This document shows, piece by piece, positions 13,781 to 19,657 of a DNA stretch of 19,726 nt. The DNA is taken from contig CAZIZQ010000021.1 of assembly GCA_964544105.1 (NCBI GenBank), positions 1 to 19,726 on the forward strand. The letters are read 5' to 3'. The stretch is from GCA-016432345 sp964544105. Lineage in GTDB: Bacteria > Patescibacteriota > Microgenomatia > Levybacterales > UBA12049. A program made the translations under genes and the position numbers. The notes below the pieces were generated by a model that made no database searches, was not told the origin of the DNA, and saw nothing but the letters and a program-made list of their open reading frames with translations. Position 1 is the first letter of the stretch; the number at the start of each line of letters is the position of its first letter.

Positions 13781-13888
13781 AAAACTCAAAACGCAAAGTG
13801 CAAAGTGCAAAACAAAAACTTAAAACTCAAAACGTACTAGCTTTACGCTTTAAGCTGTATCTTTGAGTTTTGACTTTTGAGCTTTGAG
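13781..13888. repeat. Inverted heptad array in the mreB 5' leader
   Basis: The left arm is eight consecutive 7-bp units (13781-13836), all starting AAA: AAAACTC, AAAACGC, AAAGTGC twice, AAAACAA, AAACTTA, AAACTCA, AAACGTA. The right arm (13841-13888) has the opposite sense: CTTTACG, CTTTAAG, a 6-nt CTGTAT, then CTTTGAG, TTTTGAC, TTTTGAG, CTTTGAG. The arms can pair into a long imperfect hairpin in the predicted mreBCD mRNA leader. It may affect translation or mRNA stability. Confidence 0.8.
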
Positions 13889-13902
13889 CTTAGTTTACGC
13901 CC

Positions 13903-13931
13903 ATCATACCATCTTACTCCCCCTTTGCCAA
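13903..13931 (-). promoter_or_regulatory. Extended -10 promoter of mreBCD
   Basis: On the minus strand TTGGCA (13926-13931), a 17-bp spacer and TATGAT (13903-13908) preceded by TGG form a strong extended -10 promoter. The transcript would start near 13896 and include the whole inverted heptad array before mreB. A degenerate CTACCT-type heptad stretch lies upstream at about 13942-13970. Confidence 0.65.
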
Positions 13932-14063
13932 GGGTAAAAAACTACCCTCCTACCTACCTCTACCTACTATTCCGATATGGGATCGGTTTAGCTAGGACGA
14001 AACGGTACAAACGCCCTCGTTTGCTGAATTTTTGGCAATATGATAGGATAGAAAAATCCCATA

Positions 14064-16145
14064 ATGAACGCTATTACTATTTGCAATAAAGTTATCGAAT
14101 ATTCATTCTACGCCCTGCTTTTCTTTGTTCCTTTGGTATTTTTTGGTGATACCTCGGAGCTTTTTGAATTTAATAAAATGTGGCTCACTTTTGCGCTTGC
14201 CATTATAATCGCAAGTGCGTGGGGGGTAAAAGCGGTTTTAGAAAGAAAAATTCTGCTCCAGAGAACTCCCCTTGATATTCCTATCCTGCTTTTTCTTCTC
14301 TCCCAAGTCATCGCAACAATTTTTTCTCTTGATACCCATACCTCGTTGTGGGGTTACTATTCTCGCTTTAATGGCGGGCTGTTTTCGATTATCGCCTATA
14401 TCTTTCTTTATTATGCCTTTGTATCTAATTTCACCAAAGATATGGCCATGAAAAGCTTGTGGGTAAGTCTGGCAAGTGGCGCAGTTGTAACTTTGTGGGG
14501 ACTCCCCTCCCATTTTGGCTACGATCCAACCTGTCTACTATTTCGTGGCACACTGGATGTGTCGTGCTGGACCGAAGCCTTCCAGCCCAAAATCCGCATC
14601 TTCTCAACTCTTGGCCAACCCAACTGGCTAGCAGCATACCTTGCAATCCTCATGCCAATTGCACTCACTCTGCAATTTTCAATTTTCAATTTTCAATTTT
14701 CAATCAAATCACAATTTAAAAATTTATTTTTTTTACTGTTAGCCACTCTTTTTTACCTTGCAATTCTTTACACCGGTTCGCGTTCGGGATTTTTAGGTCT
14801 CCTTGCTGGAGGTATTGTCTTTTTCCTTTTTAGCAAGCAAAAAATGCTACTTCTCAAATTCGTTATCTTTCCCCTTCTAGTTCTTTCTCTTCTTATCGGC
14901 ACGCCCATAGATTCTTATTTTAAGCAGCTCATTCCCAAACCCCAAACTCCAAACACTACTGTCGTCAAAGGTCCAGCGCTTGAAACAGGTGGAACCGAAT
15001 CCGGAGAAATTAGAAAGATTGTTTGGCGTGGTGCAATTGATACCTGGCTGCATAACCCGATTATTGGCACAGGTGTTGAAACATTTGCTTTTGCCTACTA
15101 TAAATACCGCCCGGCTACACACAACCTAACAAGTGAATGGGACTACCTGTACAACAAAGCGCACAATGAATACCTAAATTATTTGGCAACCACGGGTGCT
15201 TTCGGGCTAGGCAGCTACCTATTGATTGTAATTTTGTTTCTCTATCGTGTCATCCGGAATGACAATATACTTATTTTAGGGCTCTTGGCCGCCTACATCT
15301 CTATTCTGGTTTCCAATTTTTTGGGTTTTTCTGTTGTCATTATTAATATCTATTTTTTCTTAATCCCCGCTTTTGTTTTTGTTTTACAAGGAACAATTAA
15401 AGAAAAATCCTACCTTCTACCCTCTCGTTACCCGCTGTTAATAATTACCCCCTTACTTCTTGCTACTTTCTACTTACTACTAACGCTCTATCGTTTCTGG
15501 GATGCCGACATCTCCTACGCCCGCGGATACAATCTAAACCGCGCAGGAGCGTACCAGTATGGGTACCTTGACCTGGCAGATGCCGTTACAAAAAGGCCTA
15601 GTGAACCGGTATTTTTAGACGAACTCTCCTACAACGCAGGCGTTCTTGCTCTGGCGCTAGACACGCAGAAAGAAGCTACTTATGCAGCAATGCTTACCAA
15701 AGAAACCCTGGCCCTAAGCGACAAAGTTGTCTTGGACCATCCAAACAACATTACTTTTTGGAAAACTCGCATCAGACTCCTTAATTTATTGAGTAATCAG
15801 GACCAAAAGTATCTTCCTCTTGCTCTTGACGCGGCAAAAAAAGCCGAAACACTTGCACCAACCGACGCAAAAGTTTTCTATTCCTTAGGCATTCTGTATG
15901 GACAGAATAATCAGAAAGAAAAAGCAATCGAAACGCTTATAAAAACCACCGAGCTAAAACCGAATTATAAAGAGGCGTACTATGCTTTGGGCCTTTTTTA
16001 CCACGACCTGGCCACCGACAAAAACAGCAAGGTTATAAATCCAGAACTACAGGAAAAGGCCAACCAGACCATGCAGTATATTTTGGACCACATCGCATCC
16101 AACGACGCCCAAGCCAAAAAAGCCCTGGAAACGTGGGGAGAATAA
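14064..16145 (+). CDS. O-antigen ligase/polymerase-like membrane protein with TPR tail
   Basis: This 693-aa protein has about 11-13 membrane helices and the Wzy/WaaL-type core (PF04932-like). The core includes TGSRSGFLGLLAGG near residue 237, the long outer loop WRGAIDTWLHNPIIGTG (about 316-338) and NKAHNEYLNYLATTGAFG (about 364-381), which holds the usual His. Such proteins join or transfer lipid-linked glycans outside the membrane. The C-terminal part (from about 500) is soluble, with TPR repeats near 600-650 (KVFYSLGILY, EAYYALGLFY). Residues about 204-213 come from (CAATTTT)x4, between membrane segments. A second degenerate heptad stretch lies at 15410-15483. The stop is 7 bp from the convergent AbiEii stop. 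Confidence 0.85.
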   Translation: MNAITICNKVIEYSFYALLFFVPLVFFGDTSELFEFNKMWLTFALAIIIASAWGVKAVLERKILLQRTPLDIPILLFLLSQVIATIFSLDTHTSLWGYYSRFNGGLFSIIAYIFLYYAFVSNFTKDMAMKSLWVSLASGAVVTLWGLPSHFGYDPTCLLFRGTLDVSCWTEAFQPKIRIFSTLGQPNWLAAYLAILMPIALTLQFSIFNFQFSIKSQFKNLFFLLLATLFYLAILYTGSRSGFLGLLAGGIVFFLFSKQKMLLLKFVIFPLLVLSLLIGTPIDSYFKQLIPKPQTPNTTVVKGPALETGGTESGEIRKIVWRGAIDTWLHNPIIGTGVETFAFAYYKYRPATHNLTSEWDYLYNKAHNEYLNYLATTGAFGLGSYLLIVILFLYRVIRNDNILILGLLAAYISILVSNFLGFSVVIINIYFFLIPAFVFVLQGTIKEKSYLLPSRYPLLIITPLLLATFYLLLTLYRFWDADISYARGYNLNRAGAYQYGYLDLADAVTKRPSEPVFLDELSYNAGVLALALDTQKEATYAAMLTKETLALSDKVVLDHPNNITFWKTRIRLLNLLSNQDQKYLPLALDAAKKAETLAPTDAKVFYSLGILYGQNNQKEKAIETLIKTTELKPNYKEAYYALGLFYHDLATDKNSKVINPELQEKANQTMQYILDHIASNDAQAKKALETWGE
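14673..14700. repeat. Heptanucleotide tandem repeat (CAATTTT)x4 in the O-antigen ligase gene
   Basis: Four perfect copies of CAATTTT span 28 bp and are followed by a partial unit. They encode QFSIFNFQFS-type residues in a loop between predicted membrane helices and keep the frame. Confidence 0.95.
15410..15483. repeat. Degenerate heptads in the O-antigen ligase gene
   Basis: CTACCTT and CTACCCT (15410-15423), then CTACTTT, CTACTTA and CTACTAA (15463-15483), are consecutive 7-bp units of one theme. They encode membrane or linker residues (SYLLPS, ATFYLLLT). They are less regular than the perfect arrays and could be an older insertion. Confidence 0.5.
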
Positions 16146-16152
16146 TAAACAA

Positions 16153-16815
16153 CTATCCTAGCACTTCGGAAGAAAACCCTTTGGCAAGATCAGCGTAAAA
16201 AGCCTTCATCTTCTCAAGGGTAAGTGGTTTTATTATTCTCGGCAACTCGGTAAATGTTTTTACTTTTGCAAACTCACTGCCCAAACCAACCGCATCAATT
16301 GAAAAGCGAAATTTTTTCTCTACATTTGCTCGAATCTGTTTAAGAGTTACATTTTTCTCCTGAAGAATCCAGTAGAGATCGACAAAATCCTTTACCTCTG
16401 ATCTGTCAAAAATGACCATTAATTTATTCGTTGCAATATCTGTTATTGAATCTAGTCGTATCCCGCCTTTTATTACCGTTGGCTCAAGTTGTGAGAATGG
16501 ATAGTACGTAAACTCGACCTTCAATATATCCTCTCCTTTTACAAAGAAAAATATCCTCCGGTCATAAAGTCTTTTGTAGTCTATTTTTTCTGCATTATAC
16601 GTTTTGCCTATTTCATTGGCAAACCGTTCAACGTGAATCTCGGGAAATTCTTCTACGTTAGTAAAAAAATCCAGATCGTCAGAATACCTGTGATATAGGT
16701 AAAATCCCGAAAGTGCTGTACCTCCGGTAAGGTAAAAGACATCACGAATAACCGCATTCTTACTTACCAGATCAATAACCTTTTTTTGCTCTGTGGTTAA
16801 AATGGTTTGTTCCAT
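16153..16815 (-). CDS. AbiEii-type nucleotidyltransferase (toxin-like)
   Basis: I choose the ATG at 16815 (220 aa), because the upstream extension overlaps the small partner gene and has no family features. GGTALSGFYLYHRYSDDLDFF (from residue 31) holds the GG-T-A-L loop, conserved His42-Arg43 and the D-x-D pair of the AbiEii/MenT nucleotidyltransferases; KVEFTYYP supplies a later acidic residue. In studied systems such enzymes modify tRNA and stop growth. The usual AbiEi antitoxin is absent; instead a 62-aa gene precedes it, overlapping by 19 bp. Some members of this superfamily are not toxins. Confidence 0.8.
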   Translation of the reverse strand: MEQTILTTEQKKVIDLVSKNAVIRDVFYLTGGTALSGFYLYHRYSDDLDFFTNVEEFPEIHVERFANEIGKTYNAEKIDYKRLYDRRIFFFVKGEDILKVEFTYYPFSQLEPTVIKGGIRLDSITDIATNKLMVIFDRSEVKDFVDLYWILQEKNVTLKQIRANVEKKFRFSIDAVGLGSEFAKVKTFTELPRIIKPLTLEKMKAFYADLAKGFSSEVLG

Positions 16816-16985
16816 AATAAAAGCTCCAAAAACGCACGGGTATTTTCGGGAATACGGAGTGTTGCAAGATGCTCTTCTAATAGTTTTCTCTCTATTTTTT
16901 CCCCATGCAACCCATAGGTGCATAGCCGTTCTAGCTTCCACCTTATATCATGTTCTTTTGTTTTTGAATAATCCCAGTTATACAT
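16797..16985 (-). CDS. 62-aa partner of the AbiEii-type gene, putative antitoxin
   Basis: This small protein has a WKLERLCTYGLHGEKIERKLLEEHL core (about residues 16-40) and ends in RAFLELLLWNKPF. I see no DNA-binding motif of the AbiEi type. It has its own extended -10 promoter 8 nt upstream, and its 3' end overlaps the start of the AbiEii-type gene by 19 bp, so the two are probably translated together. I have an impression that similar small proteins precede such genes in other Patescibacteria, but this is not verified. Confidence 0.65.
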   Translation of the reverse strand: MYNWDYSKTKEHDIRWKLERLCTYGLHGEKIERKLLEEHLATLRIPENTRAFLELLLWNKPF

Positions 16986-16993
16986 ATGTTTAC

Positions 16994-17002
16994 ATTATAA
17001 CA
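16994..17002 (-). promoter_or_regulatory. Extended -10 box of the AbiEii-type module
   Basis: On the minus strand TGT followed by TATAAT ends 8 nt before the ATG of the 62-aa gene. The predicted transcript has a leader of at most one or two bases. Confidence 0.5.
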
Positions 17003-17044
17003 ATCTTTATAGATAAATGACAGAACAGTAAATAGCCTCATATA

Positions 17045-17053
17045 TGATATAAT
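17045..17053 (+). promoter_or_regulatory. Extended -10 box of def
   Basis: TGA followed by TATAAT (17048-17053) lies 13 nt before the first ATG of def. No Shine-Dalgarno sequence is visible in between. Confidence 0.5.
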
Positions 17054-17066
17054 CTCTTCAATAAAT

Positions 17067-17624
17067 ATGATGTTACCTATTGTTAAAGCGCCAAATGCGG
17101 TGTTGTCTACAGAAGCAAAACAGGTTATAAAGCTCGATAAAAATATCATACACTTTATCGAAGAAATGAAGGATACCCTACTTAATACTCACGACCCGGA
17201 GGGGGTTGGGTTGGCCGCTCCACAAGTTGATAAATCTTTGCAGCTTTTTATTGCCAAACCAACGCCAAAAGCACCGTTTTTAGTATGTATCAATCCCAAA
17301 ATTACAAGCGTTTCAGAAACCATGCAGGAACTTGGCCGGCCAAAACGCTCAAAAGCGCCTGCTAAGTTAGAAGGATGCTTATCTTTAGTTAATATTTGGG
17401 GAACTGTGAGACGCCACGCAAAAATAACAATTTCCTACACAGACGTTGCAGGAAAAACGCATACCAAAACATTTACGGGATTTATGGCAACGATTATCCA
17501 ACACGAAATAGACCATCTTCATGGCATTTTATTCCCCAGACGGGTTTTTGAACAAAGCGGTAAACTATACAAATCCCACAAAAATAAAAAAGGCGAGGAT
17601 GTGTTTGAGGAGATAGAGATTTAA
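17067..17624 (+). CDS. def: Peptide deformylase
   Basis: This 185-aa metalloenzyme removes the formyl group from new proteins. All three motifs are present: GVGLAAPQ (46-53), EGCLS (102-106, metal ligand Cys104) and HEIDH (146-150). Residues about 84-100 form a longer, basic loop before EGCLS than in E. coli. Two ATG codons lie side by side, and either could be the start. It sits just before fmt, the enzyme that adds the formyl group, a common pairing. A 69-bp inverted-repeat element separates the two genes. Confidence 0.95.
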   Translation: MMLPIVKAPNAVLSTEAKQVIKLDKNIIHFIEEMKDTLLNTHDPEGVGLAAPQVDKSLQLFIAKPTPKAPFLVCINPKITSVSETMQELGRPKRSKAPAKLEGCLSLVNIWGTVRRHAKITISYTDVAGKTHTKTFTGFMATIIQHEIDHLHGILFPRRVFEQSGKLYKSHKNKKGEDVFEEIEI

Positions 17625-17629
17625 CTTGG

Positions 17630-17698
17630 TGTCATGCTGAATTTATTTCAGCATCTCGGTTCTTGAGTATTAGATCCTGAAACAAGTTCAGGATGACA
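17630..17698. mobile_element. 69-bp inverted-repeat (MITE-like) element between def and fmt
   Basis: A 26-bp left arm (17630-17655) and a 26-bp right arm (17673-17698) are imperfect inverted repeats. They begin TGTCATGCTGAA and end TTCAGGATGACA. Similar elements are widespread in many bacterial groups and give spurious peptides with ILNLFQDL, as seen here on the minus strand. There is no transposase. The right arm supplies the AGGA that sits 8 nt before the fmt ATG at 17702. Confidence 0.8.
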
Positions 17699-17701
17699 AT
17701 T

Positions 17702-18562
17702 ATGAAAATTGCGTTTTTCGGTTCTTCTAAATATTCTGTAATTGTTGCAAAATATCTAAAAAAGCACCATAACCTTTGTCTTGTTGTCACAATACCAGAC
17801 AAAGAAAAAGGGAGAAAAAATATACTCACCCCAAGCCCAGTCAAAACATGGGCTTTGGAAAACAAGATTCCGGTTTTGGAGGTCCGTAGACTAGTCTACG
17901 GATACGTTGACAAAATAAAAACTTTTGCTCCGGATTTTTTGGTGGTTTGTGACTATGGACTTTTTTTGCCGGACAGTCTTTTGGCTATTCCAAAATATGC
18001 CAGCCTTAATGTCCACCATTCGCTCCTTCCAAAATACCGTGGGCCGTCTCCTGCACCATCGGCAATTTTAAACGGGGAGAAAGTATCGGGCGTAAGTATT
18101 ATAGAAATGAGTAACCAACTTGACGCCGGAGACATTGTGGCGCAAAAAACCTACACCTTAAAACCTAATGAAACAACCGAATCGCTTTTAACCACACTCA
18201 ATACATTAGGATCTGAAATACTAATTGATGTAATACAACAATACGAAAAAGGTACTGTAAAAAAAACCAAACAAAGCAAAAAAGAGGCAACATTTACCCC
18301 CCACATAACTAAACAGGATGGACTTATTGACCTTGCCAACCCACCAAGTCCAGAAAAACTTGACCGCATGATCCGCGCCTACTACCCCTGGCCGGGAGTG
18401 TGGACGAAATTCAGAATTCATCCGCCAGCTGGCGGATCAGAATTCAGAATTAAGCTTTTGCCGGAGAAGAAAATTCAAGTGGAGGGGAAAAAACCAATGA
18501 GTTACAAAGATTTTGTGAATGGCTACCCAAACGCCAAAGCAATTTTGGAAAAATTAATTTAG
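17702..18562 (+). CDS. fmt: Methionyl-tRNA formyltransferase with repeat insertions
   Basis: This 286-aa enzyme formylates the initiator Met-tRNA. The catalytic triad is visible: Asn103 and His105 in NVHHSLLPKYRG, and Asp141 in LDAGDIV. I choose the ATG at 17702 because AGGA lies 8 nt upstream; an in-frame ATG at 17693 lies inside the repeat element. Two palindromes lie in the gene. One (17883-17902) encodes RRLVYG in the linker after IPVLEV. The other (18421-18436) splits a heptad array near the C-terminus (around residues 236-251). Both keep the frame. Motifs are intact, so the gene is probably functional. The C-terminal domain is short compared with E. coli (about 315 aa). Confidence 0.93.
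   Translation: MKIAFFGSSKYSVIVAKYLKKHHNLCLVVTIPDKEKGRKNILTPSPVKTWALENKIPVLEVRRLVYGYVDKIKTFAPDFLVVCDYGLFLPDSLLAIPKYASLNVHHSLLPKYRGPSPAPSAILNGEKVSGVSIIEMSNQLDAGDIVAQKTYTLKPNETTESLLTTLNTLGSEILIDVIQQYEKGTVKKTKQSKKEATFTPHITKQDGLIDLANPPSPEKLDRMIRAYYPWPGVWTKFRIHPPAGGSEFRIKLLPEKKIQVEGKKPMSYKDFVNGYPNAKAILEKLI
17883..17902. repeat. Perfect 20-bp palindrome inside fmt
   Basis: TCCGTAGACTAGTCTACGGA is fully self-complementary. It encodes part of VRRLVYGY, in a segment that looks extra compared with other Fmt proteins. Confidence 0.85.
18408..18454. repeat. (AATTCAG)x4 heptad array split by a palindrome, in fmt
   Basis: Units AATTCAG (18408-18414), AATTCA (18415-18420), then the palindrome TCCGCCAGCTGGCGGA (18421-18436), TCAG, AATTCAG (18441-18447) and AATTAAG (18448-18454). 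Removing the 16-bp palindrome plus one copy of TCA restores exactly four heptads. That is the pattern expected of a palindrome inserted into an existing array with a 3-bp duplication. Confidence 0.8.
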
Positions 18563-18659
18563 AATTCAGATTTTAGAATTAAGAATTAAATTTATAATCT
18601 AGAATTATTTTAAATTCTACATTCAATTCTGAATTTTGAATTATAAATTCTGAATTATG
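18561..18659. repeat. Inverted heptad array filling the fmt-rpmB gap
   Basis: The left arm has AGAATTC, AGATTTT and AGAATTA twice (18561-18588). The right arm has seven units in a row (18611-18659): TAAATTC, TACATTC, AATTCTG, AATTTTG, AATTATA, AATTCTG, AATTATG. The arms are roughly complementary and span the whole space between two convergent stop codons. It could serve as a bidirectional terminator, though it lacks a GC-rich stem. Confidence 0.8.
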
Positions 18660-18938
18660 TTATGCTGCAATTATCGTCGAGGACAAAACTTTAGAGGTAG
18701 ATGAGATTTCTTTCGAAGTATTCATGGCTTCCTTAGCCCGACGTAAACACTTAGTGCACAAACGCATTCGTTTACTAACTCCATCTAACATAATGTGGGC
18801 CGCATGCAAATTGGGCTTGAATATTTTGGAGTGGCTTGGGGCGCGCTGGATCCATCGTTTACCAGCAACACCAGGATGATGCCGATGGGTTTTCCCAATC
18901 ATTCTACCTTTTCCGCACATGCTACATACCATTGCCAT
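18660..18938 (-). CDS. rpmB: 50S ribosomal protein L28
   Basis: This 92-aa protein binds 23S rRNA. It has the zinc-binding form of L28: CSMCGKG at the start and CTKCLRRAKE later, with KTHRHHPGVAGKRWIQ and PNLHAAHI-type segments between. I choose the ATG at 18938 (MAMVCSMC); the ATG at 18932 is equally possible. The longer ORF upstream is not L28-like and overlaps the divergent M50 gene. The Ser/Thr-rich C-terminal tail (about residues 72-92) is longer than in typical L28. Confidence 0.92.
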   Translation of the reverse strand: MAMVCSMCGKGRMIGKTHRHHPGVAGKRWIQRAPSHSKIFKPNLHAAHIMLDGVSKRMRLCTKCLRRAKEAMNTSKEISSTSKVLSSTIIAA

Positions 18939-18944
18939 AGGCGA

Positions 18945-18958
18945 ATATGATATCATAT
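18945..18958. promoter_or_regulatory. Palindromic divergent promoter between rpmB and the M50 gene
   Basis: ATATGATATCATAT is a perfect 14-bp palindrome that offers -10-like hexamers (TATCAT/TATGAT) on both strands. On the plus strand TTGCCA (18932-18937), 18 bp and TATACG (18956-18961) form a further possible promoter. One region probably serves both genes. Confidence 0.45.
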
Positions 18959-18976
18959 ACGCAACGGCGAAACAAT

Positions 18977-19606
18977 ATGGAGCTTCTAATCGGTTTACCA
19001 ATTTTAATCTTTTCCGCAATTCTGCATGAGGTAGCTCATGGCTATGTGGCAGACCGATTTGGCGATCCAACCGCCAGGCTCGCAGGAAGACTGACTCTTG
19101 ATCCAAGACCTCATATAGATCCTGTTCTTACTATTTTTCTCCCGCTCTTACTTATTTTCTCCGGCTCCCCTATTATTTTTGGCGGGGCCAAACCGGTACC
19201 GGTTGACCCCTACAACTTTAAAGAAGGCAGAAAAGACGTGGCGCTGGTGGCTTTAGTTGGCCCGCTTACCAACGTTCTCCTAGCAATAGCAGGAGCTCTG
19301 CTTTTTCGTTTTCTAGATGCGCTGCCAATTCTTTTTCCCGGTATTGTCGGGCTGATTCTTGTTTTAATTGTCAAATACAATCTGCTTTTGGCGATTTTCA
19401 ACCTGCTTCCTATCCCTCCGCTTGACGGATCGAAAGTTTTTGCCATGCTGCTGCCTGAAAAACATGCCAATACCTACCTTTCGCTGCAACAGGTCGGGAT
19501 ATTTATTCTGCTTTTTCTCCTCTTTTTTCCAATGGGCGGATTTTCTTTAATGGAGTTTGTCTCAAACCTTTTGAATTTCTCCTTTTCCCTTTTACTTCCA
19601 CTCTAG
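18977..19606 (+). CDS. M50 family (site-2 type) membrane metalloprotease
   Basis: This 209-aa protein has about 5-6 membrane helices and the two zinc motifs of site-2 proteases: HEVAH (residues 17-21) in the first helix and the N-x-x-P-x-x-P-L-D-G motif (142-151, Asp150) in a later one. It has no PDZ domain, so it resembles the small YwhC/SpoIVFB-like group rather than RseP. Such enzymes cut membrane proteins within the bilayer; the substrate is unknown. I choose the ATG at 18977 because the protein then starts directly at the first helix; an upstream ATG at 18947 lies in the promoter palindrome. Confidence 0.9.
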   Translation: MELLIGLPILIFSAILHEVAHGYVADRFGDPTARLAGRLTLDPRPHIDPVLTIFLPLLLIFSGSPIIFGGAKPVPVDPYNFKEGRKDVALVALVGPLTNVLLAIAGALLFRFLDALPILFPGIVGLILVLIVKYNLLLAIFNLLPIPPLDGSKVFAMLLPEKHANTYLSLQQVGIFILLFLLFFPMGGFSLMEFVSNLLNFSFSLLLPL

Positions 19607-19612
19607 GAGGGA

Positions 19613-19642
19613 TTGACATATGCTATTATTTTTATCTATACT
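19613..19642 (+). promoter_or_regulatory. Strong promoter reading off the right edge
   Basis: TTGACA (19613-19618), an 18-bp spacer and TATACT (19637-19642) form a near-consensus promoter just after the M50 stop. The 84 nt to the window edge hold no start of an ORF that I can support. Confidence 0.65.
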
Positions 19643-19647
19643 TAAGT

Positions 19648-19657
19648 TGTTCTTTGG
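19648..19657 (+). promoter_or_regulatory. boxA-like antitermination motif
   Basis: TGTTCTTTGG, followed closely by TATTTGAAAAC, resembles the rRNA boxA of Firmicutes (TGTTCTTTGAAAAC-like). With the strong promoter 5 nt upstream, this suggests the leader of an rRNA gene or operon beyond the edge. The gene itself is not visible. Confidence 0.4.

Noticed and set aside
13781..13888. CRISPR array
   Set aside because: Units are 7 bp with no spacers, and no cas genes are present.
16816..16941. N-terminal extension of the AbiEii-type protein
   Set aside because: It is out-of-frame shadow of the 62-aa gene and has no family similarity.
17332..17343. TTGGCCGGCCAA palindrome in def as another inserted element
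   Set aside because: It is only 12 bp, and the longer loop before EGCLS may be normal for related deformylases.
17632..17865. Minus-strand ORF with an ILNLFQDL-type peptide
   Set aside because: This peptide comes from a widespread inverted-repeat element, and the rest is antisense to fmt.
18939..19106. Long N-terminal extension of L28
   Set aside because: It is antisense to the start of the M50 gene and crosses the shared promoter; L28 begins at the zinc motif.
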